DNA from: Trochalopteron elliotii
Lineage: Eukaryota; Chordata; Aves; Passeriformes; Leiothrichidae
NCBI GenBank assembly: GCA_024734555.1
Contig: JANPWX010000544.1
Location: 826,466 to 890,465, forward strand
Direction: 5' to 3'
DNA length: 64,000 nt
Positions 58,901-64,000 of this stretch are shown one piece after another (positions within the stretch are counted from its first letter, which is position 1; every line of letters begins with the position of its first letter). Below the pieces are notes generated by a model. It had not been told where the DNA came from. It was given only the letters and a program-made list of their open reading frames with translations, and did no database searches. The position numbers were made by a program, and so were the translations under genes.

Positions 58901-61900
58901 TTACGTGGAAGAATGGCAGGATTTTATACACATGCAGGGTTTCCAGGCTGCCTTGTGCCATTGCTGGAGGGAGCTGTTGGTTATTGATCACTGCTCTGCT
59001 CTCCTTGAAGCACTTCAATAACTTTATTATTTATATTTTTTTACTTGTTGCCACTAACAAAATGTCTGGTGCTGTTTAACTTGGAGATTTCTCTTTAACT
59101 GGCAGTTGTATAAAGACTTCAGAGACAGAGAGAACTGTGTGTACATATCTATATATATCTGTATCTATCTTTTATGTATTTCAATATATTAACATATGCA
59201 AGTACAGTAAGAAGGGTGAGAAGATGAAGACTTCGAGGAAGGATTGCATGAGTAGGGCTTTTTAGCCTAAGAAAAATCCAACCAAACTGACAAATTTGCC
59301 ACCCTTTAAGAGCTGGTTAATGAAAAGGGTGTTGTCAGTTGGTTTTGACATGATTAAGAGAAAGGAAAGGACAGAATTTATTCAGGTTTGTAGCAAATTG
59401 GGTAGTATTGCACAGTGTTTTAGCAAGAAAGGCTGTGGAGTTTCCCACTTCTGTCAGGTCTCCTCCTTTCTCATAACCCTTATCTCAGATGGAGAGAATG
59501 ATCCCCTGAGATCCCTCTAAGCTTTACATTCCTTTATCATATTTAGAGGAATGTTCTGTCCATAATGATTTGCATTTGTGTTTTGGAAGAACAAGGGAAA
59601 AGCCCCACAAACTGATGAAAATCCCTGCTGCTGAACTGTGGCCAAGATCTTAGTCCAGGATATCAGTGCTGCATTTCTGCCAGACTAACCATGAATAATT
59701 GTACTGGGATTGGGTTTTTTTCATATTTTTAGTGTCATTCATGTGCTCTAAATAGCAGCTTTTGAGGTGTTTTTTAAATTTAATTTCTTTTAACTTCATG
59801 TGGATGAATCATAATCTTTAATGGAGTGAGGACTAGAGAAAGGATCTGTCACTGCTAGAGATGGTTAATTAAAATTAAAGGAAGGCTTTGTGTTTAGCCA
59901 CTCAGTGCTTTTCATTCTGTCAAAACTGGGAAGGTACAAAAGTCATGAAATAATCTGGGGAAATGTTTCTGTGGCAGGTGGGAAAATTCAGAAGTACATT
60001 GGCTTGGACAAGCCTAAGTGCATTTGGAATTCATATGTGGATTTTCATAATTGTCTTCTAGACTTGTTTCAAAAGTTTGGGCTTTGTTTTGTTTGGGTTC
60101 TTTGCTTGGAAAGAAATATGTTCTTGATTCCTTTCTCTTCACATGCAAGATTTAAACCACTTTTAAGTCACCTTAAAATGACATGATTAAGGTGAGTGGC
60201 ACTGGTGTGTGTGTAATTAGAGGTGTAACTGATTCTCTGTTGTTGATCAGTGCCCTAGAATTAATTTTATTCTTTACAAGGCAGATTGAATTTAGTCTGA
60301 GACAAAATATTCTCAGTAAATTATAAAACATTAAACTGTCCTTGCTGACAAATCCTCCTTTGCTCCTCAAATATTGGCCTTTTTAGTGCTGAATTGCTGA
60401 ACCCAAGTGGTGGCTTTTCTCCAAGGTGCAGCAACTTGTCATGAGCTGCTCCCAGAGCTGAGAGTGCTGGAACTGAGGTCAGGTTTAGAGCTGGTAAAAC
60501 ATTTACTCTGAGTTACTACTTGGATCCTAGAATATCTTTTACTTCATTTTCAAGGAAAGAAATTCCAGAAATTGTGCTAAGTCTGAAAACAATTAAGAGT
60601 GAGTCTGTTCTGCCAAGTTGGGTATTATTTATCTTATTATTAGAGTTGCTGTGCATGCTGTGGGAATGTGTTGTGGTGTGGTTTTGACATTCCTTGTGCA
60701 GCTCACTTAAACCAGACTGATATTTTATCTCCTGGAAGAAAGCTGAGGACATTCCTGAGGTGACTTTCAGCTGCAAGGTGGCAATTCACTTGTCTGTAAT
60801 TCAGATCAAATCTGGTTGTGTTTTATACTATCTAAGACTTCTGATTGTACTCTGTCCCCTTAGGGATATTCTTGCCTTAATGAAAAATTTCAGGTTACCT
60901 GGTTTTTGGGTGTTTGGGATTGCCCAAGTGTCAGTAGATGGCAGCCTAAAGCTGGAGAGAAGGAAGTTTCAGTGAATTTTGACAGGGTGGATGGAGGTGC
61001 AGCCATGCACAACCAGCAGCAGGAATAGACCATTTGAACAGGAATGTGGTGCAAAACTGAGTTTAATCCTTGCCATGAAGACTTTACAAGCAACAGCCTG
61101 GATTTTACCAGAGTGGCTACTCTGAATGCTTGTGCAAAGGCTGAGTGAGAACCCAATCAGTGCTAAAAAATCTCACCATAAAACACACAAAAAGAGTTGA
61201 AAAAAACCCTTAAGTAACATTGGTAGAACAAAATTTGGATACTTCAGGCTGTCAAGTTCTGAAGTTTCATTGCCATTTCTGGCAATGAAATATTTTGGAG
61301 AGATTTAATACTGTTTCTTTCCAGGTCCTGACTTCGTGGTGTGTGATGAAGGACACATATTGAAAAATGAAGCATCTGCTGTCTCTAAGGCAATGAATTC
61401 TATTAGATCTAGGAGAAGAATAATTCTGACAGGAACACCACTGCAGAATAATCTTATAGAATGTGAGTAGTTGTCTTTTATTTCCTTCAGCACAATTTTG
61501 CCTGTCAGCCATAGAAGATATATTTAGTTTGATTGGAAGAGAAGGATTTGAAACAGTGCAGCTGCCTGCTGGGCTTCTCTGTATTTACATGTGACACATT
61601 TATTTTCTGTTTGCATTAATCCCTGTACTGTGCTCTCCATTTTGAACCACTCTGCTGTGTTTTCTCCTAGATCACTGCATGGTGAACTTCATTAAGGAGA
61701 ATTTGCTTGGCTCCATTAAGGAGTTCCGGAATCGGTTCATCAATCCCATCCAGAACGGGCAGTGTGCAGACTCCACTCTGGTGGATGTCAGGGTGATGAA
61801 GAAACGTGCCCACATCCTCTATGAGATGTTGGCTGGCTGTGTTCAGGTGAGAGCACTTTGTGCCTAACTCAGCACTTCATTTAACTGCAGGGAGGGGGAG

Positions 61901-64000
61901 GAGTTGTTTTGTCTCACGCCGATGAAATCACCTCAAGACCTGTAAATGTCTGATTTGAGAGCTCCATAAATCTTTTCACTTAAATATTTTCACTGATTGT
62001 TAGATCCCTGCATTATTTGTGGCTAGAAAAACTTTGTAGTTTTTCTCCAAATTGTCAGTGTATTCTAAAATACAAGTATTAGATGATACAGCTATTTCCT
62101 GCTGAGAGACAAGAACATTTTATGGTAGAATAGGACATTGGTTGCTCTGAAATATTCCATTTTAATTCCATATGCACATTTAAGAACTGCCTTAAAGTCT
62201 GCACAGAAAGTTGCTGGTCCAGAGTTGGTCAGTTTTTTCTGATCTGTGAGAGTCAGAACAATGGAAAACAAGAGAGAAGGAAAATTATTCAGATTCAAAA
62301 AGATGAAGAATTTGTTACTTCATAGACCTTAGATAAAAAAAGCTTTGGATGGAGCCCACGTGGGTTTTCTCCCAGCCCTGTGCAGAGCAGGTCCTGTCCA
62401 TAGAAAGCAGCTCTCTCTTGTGGTCATTGGCGAGTGGAGAGACAGAGTAGTGTCAGAGTCAAAAAAACCCAAAACAGAAGTCAAATCTGGTTTTAGTATT
62501 CTAAAAAAAACCCCAAAAATAGTTCCTGGAGCAGCTCCTGAAGTTGCAGTGAACTTTGCAAGGACTTGGAACTGGACATGAGCTTAGCAGGTCATAGGCT
62601 TTGGCCTGAGAAACCCCTGAGTGGGGCAGGTGGGTTCCTGCTGCAGGGCCTGTAGTGAATTTTATTTCCTGGGCTGATTTTCCTCCTTTGGGGCTGGAAA
62701 GCAGCAGAATGACCAGCACTGATCCCAGTGCTTTGTCCTTTGAGATGCCACAAGTCGTGGAGCTCTGAGGAGCCATTGCCATGTTTGTGTGCCTGAAGCA
62801 CTGTTTGTAACATTGCAGAGGAAGGATTACACAGCCTTAACCAAGTTCCTGCCCCCCAAGTACGAGTACGTGCTCGAGGTGCGCATGACCCCGATCCAGT
62901 GCAAGCTCTACCAGTATTACCTGGATCATTTGACAGGTATGTGCCTGCAGCTCTCATGGCATTTCATAAGGGGCATTTTGGTAGGTGAAAATCAGCTTTC
63001 TGAACGTTTATCTTAAGCACTGAGCAACAAATAGGTAGGCTGGGGTTTTTAAGGGTTTTTTTTGGTAGTAGAGTACTGCAGCATTACAGGTCATTAAAGG
63101 TAGCTCAGATTAGTTAGATTCATTGAGACCTAAATGCAAATGTTATTTTGTGTTTTCCACCTTGGGCTGGTTTTACAAAACCTAAATAGACATGTCTGTC
63201 TTTTTAAGAGGATTTGTGTACATTTCTGTACTGGGGAGCGAGCAATGATCACTGCTCTTATGTGGGCTTTTATGTAAAAAATATAATCATATTTCTCATT
63301 ATCAAGTAAAAGGAGAAAATCTAATTTTGACAACTTTAACTAGGAGAAGGAAATGGCTGTGAGTGAGTAATTTGAGCCCTTTTACAAGAGATGTTGCAGT
63401 ATGATGTGCAGCTGGAGAGAACACTCAGATCTGCACTGCTGGGCTCTTCAAAGGGGAGCAGAGTGTGACAAACTCTCTTCAGGGCTCACTCTAAAACCTG
63501 AACTTTATTGTCAGGTGTAGGTGGTGGCAACGAAGGTGGAAGAGGCAAAGCTGGAGCTAAACTGTTCCAGGATTTCCAGATGTTGAGCAGAATCTGGACT
63601 CACCCTTGGTGTTTGCAGCTGGACTATATTAGCAAAGAAAATAAGGTAAATTAGATATATCAAAATACTCTCACTTGAGAAGTTTCCAAATAAGCTCTGC
63701 CAAACTCTAGGTAAAGTTTCATCAAATTAATGGAAATCTTTGTTGCTGTGGGGTCATTTTGCTGCTGGTTTTGTCATATTTTCTTCCTGGGTATGTTGTC
63801 ATTCTTAAAACATTTTTGCAAGGCCAGGCCTTTGTAGAACTTACCATTGTTTAAATGAAGGGTAAGCAGATGGCTGAAGGTTTAATAAAAGCTTCTGGGT
63901 GAACATAGTTAATAATTTCTGTTTTTTCTCTTTTGAGGGCTATTTTGATGAAGACAGCATGGATGACTTCATAGCTTCAGATTCTGATGAAACTTCCATG
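25826..64000 (+). CDS. ATRX: ATRX chromatin remodeller (SNF2 helicase), exons 2 to 24, truncated by the window end
   Basis: Twenty-three exons read with GT/AG borders and unbroken phase, 5,584 nt in all. With the 20 nt of exon 1 expected in the N gap this gives exactly 1,868 codons. Order of domains: N-terminal acidic region (exons 2-6), ADD domain with a GATA-like finger and PHD finger (exons 7-9), HP1 motif LIVKL (40091-40105), long Lys/Ser/Glu low-complexity region, DAXX-binding area (end of exon 9), and SNF2 ATPase lobe 1 (exons 16-22) with GLGKT, DEGH and TGTPLQNN. Family knowledge: nuclear ATP-dependent remodeller that reads H3K9me3/unmodified H3K4 and, with DAXX, deposits H3.3 at telomeres, pericentromeres and tandem repeats. 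Human ATRX is 2,492 residues, so lobe 2 and the C-terminus are outside the window. Exon 9 is 2,927 nt, about 220 nt shorter than in human. Confidence 0.97.
25939..28874 (+). other. ATRX intron 2
   Basis: 2.9 kb without recognised exons or repeats. A GC-richer patch lies at about 27,510-27,960. It supports overlapping open frames on both strands, none resembling a known protein. Confidence 0.6.
28875..28930 (+). CDS. ATRX: ATRX exon 3
   Basis: 56 nt between CTCCATAG and GTAGGA, the same length as the human exon. It encodes (G)[18 protein letters not shown], a poorly conserved linker that differs from the mammalian sequence. Confidence 0.88.
29764..29816 (+). CDS. ATRX: ATRX exon 4
   Basis: 53 nt between TTTCTAG and GTTGGT (a weak donor), equal in length to human exon 4. 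It encodes [17 protein letters not shown] plus two bases of arginine. It is serine-rich. Confidence 0.9.
31399..31523 (+). CDS. ATRX: ATRX exon 5
   Basis: 125 nt between CTGTGCAG and GTAGGT. It encodes (R)[20 protein letters not shown] and then [21 protein letters not shown]. It is strongly acidic and recognisably ATRX. Confidence 0.94.
32702..32821 (+). CDS. ATRX: ATRX exon 6 (alternatively spliced in mammals)
   Basis: 120 nt between TTATTCTAG and GTAAAT. It encodes (G)[19 protein letters not shown] and then [19 protein letters not shown]. It enters and leaves in the same phase and its length divides by three, so skipping it would keep the frame, as in the known mammalian isoform. It is slightly longer than the human exon. 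Confidence 0.94.
32822..35824 (+). other. ATRX intron 6
   Basis: 3 kb of AT-rich intron. No exon, RNA gene or repeat recognised. A GC-richer stretch at about 34,360-34,760 holds open frames of about 110-120 codons that match nothing I know. Confidence 0.6.
35825..35934 (+). CDS. ATRX: ATRX exon 7 (start of ADD domain)
   Basis: 110 nt after TCCATAG and before GTATGT. It encodes [20 protein letters not shown] and then [16 protein letters not shown]. It holds the first CxxC and the first cysteine of the second CxxC of the GATA-like zinc finger, which binds the H3 N-terminus together with the PHD finger. Confidence 0.97.
35935..37986 (+). other. ATRX intron 7, with two short perfect inverted repeats
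   Basis: 2 kb intron. Two hairpin-capable palindromes lie close together. One has 9-bp arms (GACACCAAA/TTTGGTGTC, 37389-37415) and the other 10-bp arms (AACATCATCA/TGATGATGTT, 37539-37565). A 189-codon open frame at 36424-36993 resembles no protein I know and is treated as chance. Confidence 0.6.
37987..38054 (+). CDS. ATRX: ATRX exon 8 (ADD domain)
   Basis: 68 nt between CTTTACAG and GTAAGT. It encodes [20 protein letters not shown] and then QC(R), completing the GATA-like finger and opening the PHD finger. The donor runs directly into a 35-bp tandem repeat. Confidence 0.97.
38059..38163. repeat. 35-bp tandem repeat, three copies, at the exon 8 donor
   Basis: Three near-identical units, each starting GTGTACAAGGACTGCAGTGT, occupy 38059-38093, 38094-38128 and 38129-38163. 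They differ by only a few bases. The first unit begins inside the splice donor hexamer (+5). Confidence 0.93.
38998..41924 (+). CDS. ATRX: ATRX exon 9 (PHD finger, HP1 motif, low-complexity middle, DAXX region)
   Basis: 2,927-nt giant exon after CATTGCAG. It opens with the PHD finger ([20 protein letters not shown], then CYIC), followed by [15 protein letters not shown]. The HP1-binding LIVKL lies at 40091-40105, and the conserved [18 protein letters not shown] at about 40325-40378. Then comes a Lys/Ser/Asp/Glu-rich region with repeating EKS-xEKE cassettes. The end, [17 protein letters not shown], lies in the DAXX-binding area. The donor GTGTGC is weak; reading through would stop at 41956. 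The antisense open frame of 233 codons is a shadow of the Ser/Lys codons. Confidence 0.97.
40181..40234 (+). repeat. 18-bp coding tandem repeat in exon 9
   Basis: Two near-perfect copies of GTTGATGCATCTAAAGA(T/C) and a diverged third encode [18 protein letters not shown]. This is an in-frame micro-duplication in the disordered part of ATRX. Confidence 0.9.
41925..44388 (+). other. ATRX intron 9
   Basis: 2.46 kb with one older CR1 fragment (about 43,010-43,305). The remainder holds no recognised feature. Clustered AATAAA motifs lie around 43,375-43,386. Confidence 0.6.
43010..43305 (+). mobile_element. Old CR1 LINE fragment
   Basis: Diverged CR1 3' end. Recognisable parts are TGGAACTGGTTGCCC, a TTGGAAATGCTCCAAACTTG equivalent of the 'ATATTCAAAACC' block, CTGACTTTGGAGGTAGCTTT, and a terminal GATTCTGTGAAATTCTG. 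It is in sense orientation within ATRX intron 9. It is clearly older than the copy near 11 kb. Confidence 0.75.
44389..44467 (+). CDS. ATRX: ATRX exon 10
   Basis: 79 nt after TTTTTTTACAG. It encodes (G)[20 protein letters not shown] and then DDPEN(R), the acidic stretch matching human ATRX up to DPENR. The donor GTATGA is followed by an open, in-frame extension (see next entry). Confidence 0.95.
44468..44684 (+). CDS. ATRX: Possible ATRXt-like intron-retention tail (71 codons)
   Basis: Reading on from exon 10 without splicing gives 71 codons, then TGA at 44682-44684. The tail starts [20 protein letters not shown] and ends [11 protein letters not shown]; roughly 30% of its residues are Lys or Arg. 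The DNA is markedly CpG-rich compared with the rest of the intron, which suggests selection. AATAAA motifs follow at 44952 and 45188. Mammals make a truncated ATRXt by intron retention plus intronic polyadenylation (reported for intron 11). Whether this is the orthologous intron is uncertain. The use of this form is inferred. Confidence 0.5.
44685..50415 (+). other. ATRX intron 10, remainder
   Basis: 5.7 kb. CpG-rich to about 44,780 with a (CTG)5 run near 44,791, then AT-rich. No exon, RNA gene or named repeat recognised. Poly-T and (TTG)n runs occur near 45,400 and 45,775-45,805. Confidence 0.55.
44952..44957 (+). terminator. Candidate intronic poly(A) signal for short ATRX isoform
   Basis: AATAAA about 270 bases after the stop of the intron-retained frame, preceded by a T-rich stretch and followed by GTGGGG. 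A second AATAAA lies at 45188-45193. Confidence 0.4.
50416..50546 (+). CDS. ATRX: ATRX exon 11
   Basis: 131 nt after CTTCAAAG (a weak acceptor) and before GTAAGC. It encodes (R)[20 protein letters not shown] and then [23 protein letters not shown]. The start is nearly identical to human. Intron 11 is only 506 bp with no AATAAA; reading through it adds 17 codons. Confidence 0.95.
51053..51268 (+). CDS. ATRX: ATRX exon 12
   Basis: 216 nt between GTGACAG and GTACAT. It begins with a charged [14 protein letters not shown] stretch, followed by the conserved [20 protein letters not shown] and a Lys-rich end (RRNRRK). Confidence 0.95.
52780..52873 (+). CDS. ATRX: ATRX exon 13
   Basis: 94 nt between TTTCCAAG and GTATGG. 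It encodes (V)[20 protein letters not shown] then [10 protein letters not shown](R), an acidic serine-rich segment that matches human. Confidence 0.95.
53391..53499 (+). CDS. ATRX: ATRX exon 14
   Basis: 109 nt between TTTGAACAG and the weak donor GTGCTG. It encodes (R)[20 protein letters not shown] and then [16 protein letters not shown], containing a basic nuclear-localisation-like cluster. Confidence 0.94.
54105..54284 (+). CDS. ATRX: ATRX exon 15 (no long poly-Glu tract)
   Basis: 180 nt (60 codons) between TTCTAATAG and GTATGG. It starts [20 protein letters not shown] and continues through [20 protein letters not shown] to a charged [14 protein letters not shown] helix. The glutamate run of about 20 residues in human ATRX at this point is absent. 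Confidence 0.95.
54663..54804 (+). CDS. ATRX: ATRX exon 16
   Basis: 142 nt between TTTGCAG and GTAAGG. It encodes [20 protein letters not shown] and then the [17 protein letters not shown] entry into the SNF2 ATPase (Q-motif-like LKPHQ). Confidence 0.96.
55194..55303 (+). CDS. ATRX: ATRX exon 17 (helicase motif I)
   Basis: 110 nt between TTCTTCAG and GTAAGA. It encodes (G)[20 protein letters not shown] and then [16 protein letters not shown]. The Walker A GLGKT (55283-55297) binds ATP. Confidence 0.97.
55304..57152 (+). other. ATRX intron 17
   Basis: 1.85 kb intron; no exon or repeat that I can name. Short open frames on both strands are unremarkable. Confidence 0.6.
57153..57299 (+). CDS. 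ATRX: ATRX exon 18
   Basis: 147 nt (49 codons) between TCTTGCAG and GTGAGA. It encodes [20 protein letters not shown], motif Ia ([18 protein letters not shown]) and [11 protein letters not shown]. Confidence 0.97.
57497..57674 (+). CDS. ATRX: ATRX exon 19
   Basis: 178 nt between TTGGAAG and GTGAGT. It encodes [20 protein letters not shown] and then [20 protein letters not shown], and ends in [13 protein letters not shown]. All of this is typical of the ATRX ATPase lobe 1. Confidence 0.97.
57675..61324 (+). other. ATRX intron 19
   Basis: 3.65 kb. Holds the antisense CR1 at about 58,250-58,540 and an AT-rich simple stretch at 59,140-59,200. No other feature recognised. Confidence 0.6.
58250..58540 (-). 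mobile_element. CR1 LINE fragment, antisense
   Basis: Reverse-oriented CR1 3' end. It starts AATCATGGAAACTTTAAGGT TGGAAAAGACCTC, followed by the 'CACCACCACCTTGGGCATTC' block, TCTTTCAGTGAAGAAATTGT TCCCAATATG, and the CCTCTCCTGGCACAGCTTGA GGGCATTTC block. Open frames through it are not genes. Confidence 0.85.
61325..61462 (+). CDS. ATRX: ATRX exon 20 (helicase motifs II and III)
   Basis: 138 nt between TTTCCAG and GTGAGT. It encodes (G)[20 protein letters not shown] and then [23 protein letters not shown] (61345-61356) is the Walker B/DExH box and TGTPLQNN (61429-61452) is motif III. Confidence 0.97.
61671..61846 (+). CDS. ATRX: ATRX exon 21
   Basis: 176 nt between CTCCTAG and GTGAGA. It encodes (Y)[40 protein letters not shown] and [18 protein letters not shown], near-identical to human. 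Confidence 0.97.
61847..62818 (+). other. ATRX intron 21
   Basis: About 970 bp. A GC-richer part at about 62,345-62,800 has open frames on both strands, but no recognised gene or named repeat. Confidence 0.55.
62819..62936 (+). CDS. ATRX: ATRX exon 22
   Basis: 118 nt between CATTGCAG and GTATGT. It encodes [20 protein letters not shown] then [19 protein letters not shown]. It is GC-rich compared with neighbouring exons. Confidence 0.97.
63515..63645 (+). CDS. ATRX: ATRX exon 23
   Basis: 131 nt between TTGTCAG and GTAAAT. It encodes (G)[20 protein letters not shown] then [26 protein letters not shown] differs slightly from the human GNNSEGG. Confidence 0.96.
63938..64000 (+). CDS. ATRX: ATRX exon 24, 5' part (cut by the window end)
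   Basis: After TTTTGAG the frame reads [21 protein letters not shown] up to the last base. This is the acidic linker between the helicase lobes. The exon continues beyond the window. Confidence 0.93.

Overview
The window is vertebrate nuclear DNA and almost certainly avian, probably a songbird. It carries CR1 LINE fragments and LTR sequences of the kind abundant in bird genomes. It also shows the conserved neighbour order MAGT1 then ATRX on one strand, which matches human Xq21.1. All support comes from reading exon-by-exon protein similarity and splice sites by eye; no database search was possible.

Layout. Positions 1-9,710 hold MAGT1 (+ strand), the thioredoxin-like subunit of the STT3B oligosaccharyltransferase. 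Exon 1 (signal peptide) lies upstream of the window. Exons 2, 3, 4, 6, 7, 8, 9 and 10 are present with clean GT/AG borders. Exon 5 is missing at a single-N assembly join (3,397). The gene ends in a 3' UTR with an AATAAA signal at 9,683. About 4-5 kb of intergenic DNA follows (one CR1, and a 31-bp minisatellite at 13,986-14,418). It leads into a CpG-island promoter with CRE, CCAAT, GC-box and YY1 motifs at 14,615-14,947. A 383-base N gap (14,948-15,330) then hides ATRX coding exon 1.

From 25,826 to the window end the + strand carries ATRX exons 2 to 24 (exon 24 is cut by the window edge). I could place every exon, and the reading phase is continuous across all of them. With the 20 nt expected in the gap they make 1,868 codons. 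These encode the N-terminal region, the complete ADD (GATA-like plus PHD) histone-H3 reader, the HP1-binding LxVxL motif, the acidic/basic low-complexity middle, the DAXX-binding area, and SNF2 helicase lobe 1 with motif I (GLGKT), motif II (DEGH) and motif III (TGTPLQNN). Lobe 2 and the C-terminus lie beyond the window.

The most interesting signals are these. (1) ATRX intron 10 opens with a CpG-rich in-frame extension encoding a 71-residue basic tail, with intronic poly(A) signals downstream. This looks like an avian counterpart of the truncated ATRXt isoform of mammals. (2) MAGT1 intron 7 looks like a U12-type (minor spliceosome) intron. (3) A tandem minisatellite sits just upstream of the ATRX promoter. 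(4) The long glutamate run of human ATRX is absent. (5) A younger LTR is nested inside an older LTR in ATRX intron 1. No wholly new gene system was found; most other long open frames are chance frames in introns or repeats.
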